Part shown: piece by piece, positions 1 to 5,915 of the stretch
How positions within the stretch are numbered: the first letter of the stretch is position 1
How the letters are laid out: each line of letters opens with the position of its first letter
Origin: a virus
IMG/VR virus record: IMGVR_UViG_3300032241_000804
Span: 1-39,074 of that record
DNA: 39,074 nucleotides
Strand: one strand, 5' to 3'
The notes under the pieces: model-generated
What the model was told of the DNA's origin: nothing
What the model saw: only the letters and a program-made list of their open reading frames with translations
Database searches by the model: none
Made by a program: the position numbers and the translations under genes

Positions 1-273
1 TAAATCGCCCACACGCAACTGATTCAGTCTTGTCCATTCCAGCACTCCTTCGTTCATTACAAGAAACGGATGTCTCTCGTTTGCACGAAGCATTATGCCA
101 GATTGTGTTTGTATCTTGTATATGGAATCAATACCACTTGACCGCCAATTATTGACCTTGCTTTTTGACAATTTTCCGTTATCAAAGGTGGCAACATGAT
201 CTCCAACCTTGATATCTTTAAGTTGTTGTGTTGTCCCGTCCGCCATCAATACATTCGTATCTCCGGTCATGCA
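1..273 (-). other. Intein N-terminal splicing (Hint) region inside TerL, partial
   Basis: Translation from 273 leftward gives 91 residues with intein hallmarks. Block A is CMTGDTNVLM beginning at Cys1. A strand LKDIKVGDHVATF follows. Block B is GIMLRANERHPFLV with the catalytic-type His at residue 68 and Asn65 where Thr is usual (NxxH). LRVGDL at the edge is also typical of Hint folds. The upstream flank VVVM is the terminase ATPase motif, so the predicted +1 extein residue is the Thr of TRWH, which is compatible with splicing. Blocks F and G and any homing endonuclease domain lie beyond the window, so splicing competence cannot be judged here. Confidence 0.88.
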
Positions 274-936
274 CATCACCACAACAATCGCCCCACCAGG
301 CTGCAGACGCTGCCGAGGACCCGATGTATACCACTCATACACCTTGTCAAATACCTCAGGATTCCCCGACGCCATCGCCGCTTCCTGCTCAGAATGCGGG
401 TCATCAATAATCAAAAGATCCGCACCCTTACCGGTAACAGTACCACCCACACCAATAGCAAAGTACTCACCATTCTTACTCGTCGCCCACCGCCCCGCAC
501 TCTTACTATCCTGTCTCAAATTCACATCAGGAAACACCCGCGAATACTGCTCACTCCCCACCAAGTTCCGAACCTTACGCCCAAAGTTAACAGCCAAATC
601 ACTCGTATTTGAACTTTGAATCACCTTCTTATTCGGATACTTCCCCAAAAACCAAGAGGGAAGCAAGAATGATGCAAACTCTGACTTCGTATGCCGAGGC
701 GGCATGTTAATGATCAGCCTCTTCAATTTCCCACTAGCTATATCCTCAAACTTCTTAGCCATCAGGGCATGGTGTCTACCATGAACAAAGCTCGGCCACA
801 TCAGTTTCACATACGACATAAAACTACCCTGCGCTATCTCCCGCTCCCTAGCCAATCGGTAATCCTCCACCGATTGATAAAAAGCCTCCCTCTCAACTTC
901 AGGCAGGGCAGAAATCAACTTCTCAATTTCACTCAA
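1..936 (-). CDS. terL: Terminase large subunit, N-terminal part, interrupted by an intein; partial at the left edge
   Basis: This is the DNA-packaging ATPase/nuclease of the phage motor; 312 codons are visible and the frame is open at base 1. The first 221 residues are extein. They contain a Walker A-like MPPRHTKSE, a Walker B LIIDDPHSE and the run GPRQRLQPGGAIVVVM, as in Terminase_6-type proteins. In that family the last motif normally continues as TRWH, but here it continues with CMTGDT, the start of an intein. I chose the TTG start at 936 because AGGGAG lies 7 bases upstream and it overlaps the stop of the preceding gene. The nuclease domain must lie outside the window. The TerL identity is firm; the TTG start is probable. 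Confidence 0.92.
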   Translation of the reverse strand, partial: MSEIEKLISALPEVEREAFYQSVEDYRLAREREIAQGSFMSYVKLMWPSFVHGRHHALMAKKFEDIASGKLKRLIINMPPRHTKSEFASFLLPSWFLGKYPNKKVIQSSNTSDLAVNFGRKVRNLVGSEQYSRVFPDVNLRQDSKSAGRWATSKNGEYFAIGVGGTVTGKGADLLIIDDPHSEQEAAMASGNPEVFDKVYEWYTSGPRQRLQPGGAIVVVMCMTGDTNVLMADGTTQQLKDIKVGDHVATFDNGKLSKSKVNNWRSSGIDSIYKIQTQSGIMLRANERHPFLVMNEGVLEWTRLNQLRVGDL

Positions 937-1237
937 CGTCCAACTCCCTAAAATTGATATACACCGGCCTCACCGACCGAGCAGCCCCATCTACCCTCTT
1001 AACCACACCAAGGCGCACAAGACGGTCCACAATCTCCTTCGTATTCCCCAACCCCATCTTCCCACGGGCAACAGCAATATTTCGGAGAGACGGCCCATAC
1101 CCATACCTCTTCCAAAACTCATCTATAACAATAAACACTTCCGTCTGCATCGGCGTCATACCACTCTCCATACACTCCTCATACGTCTTCTCCCGACGCT
1201 TCCTAACCATCGCCCTGTTAATCAAAACTTTTTTCAT
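929..1237 (-). CDS. LexA-N-terminal-like winged-helix DNA-binding protein
   Basis: About 102 residues from the ATG at 1237. A TTG at 1267 would add ten residues, but no better ribosome site supports it. Residues about 28-92 follow the winged helix of LexA: TPMQTEVFIVIDEF, YGPSLRNIAVARG, then a wing ending RVDGAARSVRPVYI. The LexA autoprotease domain (Ala-Gly cleavage site, Ser/Lys dyad) is absent, so this is a stand-alone DNA binder and probably not RecA-cleavable. It lies between the two terminase genes and its stop overlaps the TTG start of TerL. A role as late-gene regulator or packaging-site binder is inference. Confidence 0.8.
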   Translation of the reverse strand: MKKVLINRAMVRKRREKTYEECMESGMTPMQTEVFIVIDEFWKRYGYGPSLRNIAVARGKMGLGNTKEIVDRLVRLGVVKRVDGAARSVRPVYINFRELDVE

Positions 1238-1239
1238 GC

Positions 1240-1253
1240 TGGTAATATTAACA
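1240..1253 (+). repeat. Degenerate copy of the dispersed 14-bp motif
   Basis: TGGTAATATTAACA differs from the palindromic form by one base (C to A at position 12) and ends just before the ATG of the LexA-like gene at 1237. It pairs with a second degenerate copy at 1285-1298. Confidence 0.45.
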
Positions 1254-1284
1254 CCTTGCTTATCCAATCATTGCTTAGTCAAGC

Positions 1285-1298
1285 TGTTAATAATTCCA
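1285..1298 (+). repeat. Degenerate copy of the dispersed 14-bp motif
   Basis: TGTTAATAATTCCA differs by one base from TGGTAATAATTCCA. It lies in the 148-base gap between the terminase small-subunit gene and the LexA-like gene, 45 bases from the copy at 1240. Confidence 0.45.
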
Positions 1299-1385
1299 CT
1301 TGGGATACCCCCCAGGGGTCTGCTGTTCGGCAAGCATGGGGGTGGGTTCTGTAAAAAGGTCATGATCATTTGAGTGAAACAATGT

Positions 1386-2072
1386 TCATGGCCGATCGCC
1401 CGTGGCGCCGGTCGAAAGAGGGGGGTGGGGGGTGGGTGGGGTCGGCTCATCGGCGGATTCCACGACTGGCGGCTCTGGCATGGCAGCGGCGTTGAGCTCG
1501 TCCATCAGCGAATCGGCCGAGCGGATCACGTCAACGTCAACGGCTTGGGCGTTGGATAGGCGGCGAAGCTCTTCGAATATCTTGGCCTTCGCATCTTCGC
1601 TGCTGCTGATTGTTCGCACTTCGGTGCGCTCGGTGAAGGCAGACACTTCGGTTATCTGGCCAGCAACTTTGGCAGCGTTGATCTTCACGGCTGGCGGCGT
1701 CTCTGGATTGATCATTACGTCAACGAGCGTTTTTATTACCAGAGCACGCAGAGCGGCAGGTGTGCGCTGTTTTTCCCCCTCTAATGCTTGTCTGTAGGCT
1801 TCTGCTTCGGTCATTATTCGGGCGTCCTTCTTAAATCGGCTCGCATGGTTTCCGGCTGTAGTGGGTTTCGCTGTCTTGGAGTAAACGAGGCGGTAGGCCT
1901 GAGCGCCTGTCTCTCCCCTGGCGATATGGTGAGCGAATTCTTTTTGTTTGTGTGTCAATCCCCTGGTAACTGAGGGACCCAGGACTTCAGACAATGGCAA
2001 TTGATCCATCGCTTGGGCTGCCTGCCTTCGGCTAATCGGGCGCGGTGTTTTATCGGTCGTCGTCGTTTTCAT
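1386..2072 (-). CDS. terS: Terminase small subunit
   Basis: About 228 residues from the ATG at 2072. The frame stays open to a GTG at 2216, but that extension (Phe/Cys-rich, no family signal) is probably not translated. Residues about 40-90 (LTHKQKEFAHHIARGETG, then AYRLVYSKTAKPTTAG and SRFKKDARIM) resemble the helix-turn-helix region of Terminase_2-type small subunits, which recognise the packaging site. The middle is helical and probably oligomerising. The last 35 residues are Pro-rich and encoded by a C-rich tract that is a G-quadruplex candidate on the other strand. No clear Shine-Dalgarno precedes the ATG, so the exact start is uncertain. Proximity to TerL supports the call. Confidence 0.78.
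   Translation of the reverse strand: MKTTTTDKTPRPISRRQAAQAMDQLPLSEVLGPSVTRGLTHKQKEFAHHIARGETGAQAYRLVYSKTAKPTTAGNHASRFKKDARIMTEAEAYRQALEGEKQRTPAALRALVIKTLVDVMINPETPPAVKINAAKVAGQITEVSAFTERTEVRTISSSEDAKAKIFEELRRLSNAQAVDVDVIRSADSLMDELNAAAMPEPPVVESADEPTPPTPHPPLSTGATGDRP
1420..1441 (+). other. G-quadruplex-forming candidate tract
   Basis: Four G-runs of 6, 6, 3 and 4 bases are separated by single T residues, the tight one-base-loop pattern expected of a very stable quadruplex. The tract is on the strand opposite the terminase small-subunit mRNA, within its Pro-rich 3' end. Confidence 0.6.
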
Positions 2073-2156
2073 GCCCGCGAGACTACCAGAACAAAAACAG
2101 AAAAAAAACCTAGGACGCCTGGCTGGGTTTATCTCTGGTCCCTGCAGCCGGTCCCC

Positions 2157-2170
2157 TGGTAACGTTTCCA
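2157..2170 (+). repeat. Dispersed 14-bp motif, copy 1
   Basis: TGGTAACGTTTCCA, in the leader region upstream of the terminase small-subunit gene, 34 bases from copy 2. Confidence 0.75.
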
Positions 2171-2190
2171 CCCGGTCGGATCCCTCTCCC

Positions 2191-2204
2191 TGGTAATAAT
2201 TCCA
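2191..2204 (+). repeat. Dispersed 14-bp motif, copy 2
   Basis: TGGTAATAATTCCA, upstream of the terminase small-subunit gene and in the same orientation as copy 1. Confidence 0.75.
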
Positions 2205-2333
2205 CCTTGGCCACACCCAGGCCGCACGGCTTCGCCTGAGCCGCTCGAATCGCGCCGCGATCCTTCGGGCCTGGTCTATACAGTGGTTTTACTGTATGCC
2301 ATGTAAAGAATTGTAAAGAACCTATATCAGCTG

Positions 2334-2361
2334 TTGACACTTGCAATATAGCTGCTACATT
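2334..2361 (+). promoter_or_regulatory. Sigma70-type early promoter
   Basis: TTGACA at 2334-2339 is followed by a 16-base spacer and TACATT at 2356-2361. Predicted transcription starts about 2368 and would read the small-gene cluster beginning at 2415. A perfect -35 suggests recognition by host RNA polymerase. Confidence 0.65.
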
Positions 2362-2368
2362 AACACCC

Positions 2369-2385
2369 GTGCTAACTGATAGCAC
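2369..2385. promoter_or_regulatory. Operator-like inverted repeat at the early promoter start site
   Basis: GTGCTA and TAGCAC form perfect 6-base arms around ACTGA. Placement on the predicted +1 is where a repressor would block initiation. The 9-mer CTGATAGCA recurs in the other rightward control region at 11563. Confidence 0.5.
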
Positions 2386-2397
2386 ACATTAACCAAC

Positions 2398-2418
2398 CAA
2401 CCGAAAGGCAAACCATGA
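2398..2418 (+). repeat. Early-gene leader repeat, copy 1
   Basis: A 21-base stretch containing the ribosome-binding core CCGAAAGGCAAACC and the ATG of the 2415 gene is repeated exactly at 3653-3673 before another gene, so the translation-initiation region has been duplicated. Confidence 0.7.
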
Positions 2419-2603
2419 CCAAAGCAGAGACCCGCGAAATTAACAAAGCCCTGAAATTTGCAGCTGCCGGACTCGGCGCCGATTACCTGGCCCGCGCATT
2501 GTCAGCCCTCTATCGCGCTTCACGCAGCCAGGCAACCAAGCTTGAAATTTTGGTCCTGGCCACCGAGCACAACATCACCAACAACCCGGAATTTATTGTT
2601 TAA
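2415..2603 (+). CDS. Small early protein, unknown function
   Basis: 62 residues, the first gene behind the early promoter, preceded by GAAAGG. The sequence is Ala-rich and predicted helical, with mixed charge and no membrane segment or metal motif. I do not recognise the family. Its place at the head of the operon fits a host-takeover protein, but nothing in the sequence proves that. Confidence 0.65.
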   Translation: MTKAETREINKALKFAAAGLGADYLARALSALYRASRSQATKLEILVLATEHNITNNPEFIV

Positions 2604-2646
2604 ACCCCTGGGGCCACGGCCCCACACCTGGAGCACATCATGACAC
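2590..2646 (+). repeat. Duplicated intergenic leader block, copy A
   Basis: The block spans the stop of the 2415 gene through the first codons of the 2640 gene. It matches 2827-2883 closely: AATTTATTG, then TAAACC, then a GC-rich palindrome, then CCTGGA, CACA and CATGACAC. The palindrome here is GGGGCCACGGCCCC (2610-2623). Confidence 0.65.
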
Positions 2647-2828
2647 GCAAAGCAGACACCTACCGTTTCACCAACACAGAGATGCACCGCGCCTACGACC
2701 AGCTGCGCCACCTTCTGCGCAATGAATGGGAATTCCCCGACGCATGCTTTAAAGCCGCCAGCCGCGAAGGCGTGCCCTATGAGGCGCTCGCGGATTTCTA
2801 CGACGAGATGCAAGCAAGCAGCCTGTAA
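2640..2828 (+). CDS. Small early protein, unknown function
   Basis: 62 residues, soluble, rich in aromatic and acidic residues (EWEFPDACFKAA, YEALADFYDEMQ) and probably all-helical. Translation starts at the ATG after CCTGGAG inside the duplicated leader. Not recognised. It stands second in the rightward early cluster. Confidence 0.65.
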   Translation: MTRKADTYRFTNTEMHRAYDQLRHLLRNEWEFPDACFKAASREGVPYEALADFYDEMQASSL

Positions 2829-2883
2829 TTTATTGCCTAAACCAACGGGGCCCCGGCCCCTTACCTGGACCACACCATGACAC
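2827..2883 (+). repeat. Duplicated intergenic leader block, copy B
   Basis: Second copy of the leader block of 2590-2646, with the palindrome GGGGCCCCGGCCCC at 2847-2860. In copy A the stop codon lies inside the block. Here the upstream gene has already stopped, so the block moved independently of reading frame. Confidence 0.65.
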
Positions 2884-3098
2884 AAACCGAAACCGAAATT
2901 TTGAACGCTATCGGCAGCCGCCCGCAATGCGCCGTTTCCACTAATGGCCACTCAGCCCAGATCGCCTACACCAAGCCCAACGGGGTAAAAATTTATTCAG
3001 TTTGGCTTGGCCGGTCCCGCACCGCCAACAACCTAATGGAAATCCTGGACACGATCGACGGCCGCCCGCTCCGCGTTAACGCAACCTGGAGCGCTTGA
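2877..3098 (+). CDS. Small early protein, unknown function
   Basis: 73 residues. A predicted alpha/beta fold with strands AQIAYTKP and VKIYSVWLGRS, then a helical stretch around NLMEILDTIDG. No catalytic or metal motif is visible. The start follows the duplicated leader and the gene ends two bases before the next ATG. Not recognised. Confidence 0.62.
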   Translation: MTQTETEILNAIGSRPQCAVSTNGHSAQIAYTKPNGVKIYSVWLGRSRTANNLMEILDTIDGRPLRVNATWSA

Positions 3099-3099
3099 A

Positions 3100-3243
3100 A
3101 TGTATCGCATAACCGACACCTACGGGACCGACCGCACCGCCTGGACCTGGGCCGAGGCCCTGGCCTGGCTTGCCGCCTGCAGCCCAACCGCCCGCATTCA
3201 CAACCGATTCACTGGCCGCCTGATAGCTGGCCGCAACCAATAA
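3100..3243 (+). CDS. 47-residue early protein, unknown function
   Basis: A short frame with early-cluster codon use, starting one base after the preceding stop. It is Trp- and Ala-rich (TAWTWAEALAWLAAC) with basic residues in the C-terminal third (RIHNRFTGR). Tight coupling to both neighbours is the main support. The motif looks like the small single-helix proteins common in phage early regions, but no function can be assigned. Confidence 0.5.
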   Translation: MYRITDTYGTDRTAWTWAEALAWLAACSPTARIHNRFTGRLIAGRNQ

Positions 3244-3255
3244 GGAAACAACACC

Positions 3256-3594
3256 ATGAGAACACCAAGCATTAAAACACTACGCGAGATTTTCGGAGAC
3301 CAAGCCGCCCAGGCTAAAAAGATTTTGAAGATGAGCCGCGAGGACCTACTAGAAACCCCGGAAGGACACGCCCGCTTTCAGGAATGCTACAACTCGCCAG
3401 GGACCGCCGACCTGCGCTTGACATGCCTAAACGCCCTGGGCAACTTTCACGGGGTGGAGAGTTTCCAAACTAGCCGGGGAACCTGCCTATATCTAAACGC
3501 CGGGGACACCTACGCGCCGACCCTGGTTTTATTTGGAGGCCGATACCGCGTGACCAGCTGGGGCGATATCGCCGAGCGCTACGCCACCGAATAA
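3256..3594 (+). CDS. Early protein, unknown function
   Basis: 112 residues preceded by AAGGAAAC. The N-terminal half is helical and charged (REIFGDQAAQAKKILKMS) and the C-terminal half is beta-like (APTLVLFGGRYRVTSW). No known domain recognised. It is followed by a strong hairpin at 3604-3628, so it may end a transcriptional subunit. Confidence 0.62.
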   Translation: MRTPSIKTLREIFGDQAAQAKKILKMSREDLLETPEGHARFQECYNSPGTADLRLTCLNALGNFHGVESFQTSRGTCLYLNAGDTYAPTLVLFGGRYRVTSWGDIAERYATE

Positions 3595-3603
3595 AGGCCC
3601 GCT

Positions 3604-3628
3604 GATAGCCCCGCGAGCCGGGGTTATC
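3604..3628 (+). terminator. Hairpin, terminator or attenuator
   Basis: GATAGCCCCG pairs with CGGGGTTATC (10 bp, one G-T pair) around a CGAGC loop. A short TTTT follows only ten bases later, so it is a weak intrinsic terminator or an attenuator that could reduce expression of the genes after 3670. Confidence 0.45.
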
Positions 3629-3652
3629 GGAGCGCTTTTGCTCAAACAGTAA

Positions 3653-3673
3653 CAACCGAAAGGCAAACCATGA
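3653..3673 (+). repeat. Early-gene leader repeat, copy 2
   Basis: Exact 21-base duplicate of 2398-2418, again ending at the ATG of a gene. Confidence 0.7.
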
Positions 3674-3966
3674 AACACGAGAATTTATTAACTGCAGCCG
3701 TTGACACCCTGGGAATGATCCAGGCACAAATAGCCGACCTGAAAAAACAAGAGGCCACCATACGCGCCGAGCTGGAAGCCGCCGGATTAAAACACATCGA
3801 CGGGAATTTATACCGCGTGACCATTACCACATGCGACGGAAAGGCTACTATTGATTGGCGCGCTATCGCTCAGAAATTCGAGCCCTCCCGCCAGCTGATC
3901 ACCGCCCACACGACGATCGGCAATGAATACACCCGCATGACCGTAACCGCACGCAAGGGGGCCTGA
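3670..3966 (+). CDS. Early protein, unknown function
   Basis: 98 residues. Residues 5-40 form a predicted helix or short coiled coil (LGMIQAQIADLKKQEATIR). Then comes a beta-rich part (KHIDGNLYRVTITTCDGKA) followed by IDWRAIAQKF. This layout resembles small phage proteins that begin with a dimerising helix, but I cannot name a family. It starts in the second copy of the leader repeat and ends two bases before the next ATG. Confidence 0.62.
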   Translation: MKHENLLTAAVDTLGMIQAQIADLKKQEATIRAELEAAGLKHIDGNLYRVTITTCDGKATIDWRAIAQKFEPSRQLITAHTTIGNEYTRMTVTARKGA

Positions 3967-3968
3967 TC

Positions 3969-4457
3969 ATGGGATGGACCTCATACACCGTAGACAACCT
4001 GGCCAAAACCGACGCGATACTTCGCCGGGAATTCACCCAGGACAGCGCCAACAACACCCGCAGCAGCTGGACCGTTGAGGACTCGGCCACCGTGGGCGCG
4101 CAATGGTATGCGCTAATGAAACACACCGACACCAACGGCCAGGCAACCTACTACGGCCTGGTTTGCCTTACTGAGCGCCGCAACGGATGGAAAAACACCG
4201 TCGAATTTTGCTTTAAGGACATGGATGAAACCTGCCACCCGTATTACTACGACTGCCCGGCCCGGATCCTGGACAAACTGGACCGCCTGGCGCCCAACCC
4301 CAGCCCCAACGCTGCAGCATGGCGCGCCAAATGCCGCGAGCGCCTGGCCACCAAGAGCGCCAAGGCCAAAGCCCGACGCCAGGAAAAACAAGCCGCCCGC
4401 GAGCGCCTGGCCCGTTTCATTAGCGACCATTTTCAAGTTATTCACACTGGAGCCTAA
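3969..4457 (+). CDS. Early protein with MGWTSY N-terminus, unknown function
   Basis: 162 residues. The opening MGWTSY and a compact beta-rich first 110 residues (WYALMKHTDTNGQATYYGLV, then NTVEFCFKDMDETCHPYYYDCP) look like a family of small phage proteins starting MGW (possibly DUF6927; recalled, not checked). Residues 115-150 are very basic and helical (KSAKAKARRQEKQAARERLA), suggesting nucleic-acid contact. It sits three bases before the gp37-like gene, so they are probably co-translated. Confidence 0.6.
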   Translation: MGWTSYTVDNLAKTDAILRREFTQDSANNTRSSWTVEDSATVGAQWYALMKHTDTNGQATYYGLVCLTERRNGWKNTVEFCFKDMDETCHPYYYDCPARILDKLDRLAPNPSPNAAAWRAKCRERLATKSAKAKARRQEKQAARERLARFISDHFQVIHTGA

Positions 4458-4460
4458 GCA

Positions 4461-5141
4461 ATGCGATACCACTTTATCCAAGCCAGCAGCAACCGAAAAA
4501 CCGGACCGATACCGACCACCTACAGCGAACGCCGGACCTGCCCGCCTAGTTGCGCGCACTACGGCCAGGACTGTTACGCCGAAGACTATTACACCCGACT
4601 CAATTGGGACAAGGTCCCGAAAAGGGGCGCGCTATTGCCCGACCTGGCCGCCAGTATTGCAGCACTAAAGCCGGGTCAATTGTGGAGGCACAACGTCGCC
4701 GGAGACCTGCCAGGAGAAGGGGAATCGGTGGACGCTGCAGCCCTGGGGGAAATCGTGAAGGCCAACCAAGGCCGCCGGGGGTTTACATACACCCACAAAC
4801 ATAGCGCCGACGCTATCTATTGGGCCAAACAGGCCACCGCCTGGGGGTTTACCGTAAACCTGAGCGCCGACGATGCCGGACACGCCGACACCCTGGCCGC
4901 GCATGGCCTGCCCGTCGTTTGCATTGTCCCGGAAGACACCCCGCAAAACACCACCACCCCGGAAGGCCGCCCGATCACGATATGCCCGGCCCAGGTTAAA
5001 AATTACATGACATGCGCGGTATGCGAGCTCTGCCAGAAGGCCGACCGAAAATCTATTATCGGATTCAGAGCGCACGGAACCAAGGCCCGCATTACCGATT
5101 TAAAAGCCCGCCGAGTAATCCCAATTCAGAAAGCCGCCTAA
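4461..5141 (+). CDS. Cysteine-rich phage protein, gp37/DUF5131-like
   Basis: 226 residues with two cysteine clusters: C27-x3-C31-x6-C38 followed by YAED (as CPPSCAHYGQDCYAE), and C175, C185, C188 and C191 near the C-terminus. The first cluster resembles the start of phage gp37-like proteins (DUF5131/DUF7227 types, recalled), which are suspected metalloproteins, sometimes compared with radical-SAM enzymes. The middle (WRHNVAGDLPGEGE, FTYTHKHSADAIYWAKQA) fits an alpha/beta barrel fragment. The reaction is unknown. The stop overlaps the next ATG (TAATG). Confidence 0.62.
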   Translation: MRYHFIQASSNRKTGPIPTTYSERRTCPPSCAHYGQDCYAEDYYTRLNWDKVPKRGALLPDLAASIAALKPGQLWRHNVAGDLPGEGESVDAAALGEIVKANQGRRGFTYTHKHSADAIYWAKQATAWGFTVNLSADDAGHADTLAAHGLPVVCIVPEDTPQNTTTPEGRPITICPAQVKNYMTCAVCELCQKADRKSIIGFRAHGTKARITDLKARRVIPIQKAA

Positions 5142-5329
5142 TGAAACACACCGAACACGCCTACATTGACGCCGGATACAGATTCGAACGGGGGAAAACC
5201 CCGGCCGAGATCCTGCGACTAATGATCCAGGCCGAACAAATCAACGACCGGACCGAAGCCCGGCGCCTAATCGATATCGGCCGCCACGAAGCCCGCAAGG
5301 CCACCCAATGGCAAAGGGACCGACAATGA
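5141..5329 (+). CDS. Small early protein, unknown function
   Basis: 62 residues from the ATG that overlaps the previous stop. Soluble, charged and helical (AEILRLMIQAEQINDRTEARRLIDIGRHEARKA is the central character, shown only as an impression of alternating Arg/Glu). Not recognised. Both ends overlap neighbours, which argues for genuine translational coupling. Confidence 0.58.
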   Translation: MKHTEHAYIDAGYRFERGKTPAEILRLMIQAEQINDRTEARRLIDIGRHEARKATQWQRDRQ

Positions 5330-5499
5330 CCCTCGAAGGACTGGACCGCTCTATTTATTGGCAGCGTTACGTTATCAAGAACAGCACCGACCCCGCCCAG
5401 GTGGACCGATGCCGCCGAGCCCTGGCCGCCCTGGAATCACAACGCGCCCAACTATTAACAAAGGACCCCACCCCATGCCCTGGACCAAATTTAAAATAA
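5326..5499 (+). CDS. Small early protein, unknown function
   Basis: 57 residues from the ATG at 5326, overlapping the preceding stop as ATGA. A longer start at 5308 is possible but not coupled. A predicted helical hairpin with RSIYWQRYVIKN and RCRRALAALESQRAQL. Not recognised. Confidence 0.55.
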   Translation: MTLEGLDRSIYWQRYVIKNSTDPAQVDRCRRALAALESQRAQLLTKDPTPCPGPNLK

Positions 5500-5567
5500 T
5501 TCTCGCGCTCGTTTACCTGGCCGCGCTCATTGTGGCCGCCTGCGACCTTACGATCTGGCGCCCATGA
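5475..5567 (+). CDS. 30-residue single-span membrane peptide
   Basis: MPWTKFK is followed by a hydrophobic segment of about 18 residues (IILALVYLAALIVAACDL) and a short polar end. It overlaps the end of the previous gene and its stop overlaps the next start as ATGA. Phage micro-membrane proteins of this type are often host-takeover or lysis-timing factors; no specific role can be given. Confidence 0.5.
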   Translation: MPWTKFKIILALVYLAALIVAACDLTIWRP

Positions 5568-5734
5568 TCTGGCGCGCCGACCTGCAGCAAGGCCCGCACA
5601 AATTCACCCTCGAAATGGAAGCCCCGTCGCGGGCTTTCATTGTGCGCGCTATCCACAAAACCGCGATGCTCTATGACCGACCAGGCGCGCAAACCGTTAT
5701 CATCCGAATTTATGAAGCCCCGCTCAATATTTAG
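5564..5734 (+). CDS. Small early protein, unknown function
   Basis: 56 residues, start coupled by ATGA to the membrane peptide. A predicted beta-alpha-beta layout (KFTLEMEAPSRAFIVRAI, then TVIIRIYEAP). Not recognised. Its last 23 bases overlap the next gene in another frame. Confidence 0.5.
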   Translation: MIWRADLQQGPHKFTLEMEAPSRAFIVRAIHKTAMLYDRPGAQTVIIRIYEAPLNI

Positions 5735-5915
5735 TATCACCCTGGCCGAAGACGACACCGGCTTTGTATACGCTATGGCCGACCATGCGGGCGAAGGCCA
5801 AATGGCCCTCGAAGTGGGCATGGAAATAATGCACCATCTCGCTATGGCCGAAAAGGAAAACCCCCTAATTCTGGCCGTTCAACCGTTCATTGTGGCCAAC
5901 CAGAAGGTGCAATGA
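5712..5915 (+). CDS. Small early protein, last gene of the rightward cluster
   Basis: 67 residues from ATG 5712; starts at 5640 or 5673 are also possible. Acidic in the first half (FSITLAEDDTGFVYAMADHAGEG), with a helix rich in Met and His. The last 51 bases overlap the convergent primase gene, so the two transcription units collide here without a visible terminator. Not recognised. Confidence 0.52.
   Translation: MKPRSIFSITLAEDDTGFVYAMADHAGEGQMALEVGMEIMHHLAMAEKENPLILAVQPFIVANQKVQ

Larger units (their letters stand above)
2073..2414. other. Divergent control region between terminase and early genes
   Basis: This 342-base gap separates leftward terS from the rightward small-gene cluster. It holds two copies of the dispersed 14-bp motif (2157, 2191), a direct repeat of TGTAAAGAA at about 2302 and 2312, a sigma70-like promoter (2334-2361) and a 6-bp inverted repeat over the predicted start of transcription (2369-2385). 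Its position next to terS makes it a candidate for the packaging-site region as well; that is inference. Confidence 0.6.

Noticed and set aside
2073-2216. N-terminal extension of terS from GTG 2216
   Set aside because: Gives FFFCFC-type sequence with no match to small terminases; more likely untranslated DNA holding motif copies.
1386-2216. Long rightward frames opposite terS and TerL (for example 1402-1797 and 209-619)
   Set aside because: Mirror readings of confirmed leftward genes, with no ribosome sites or family signals.
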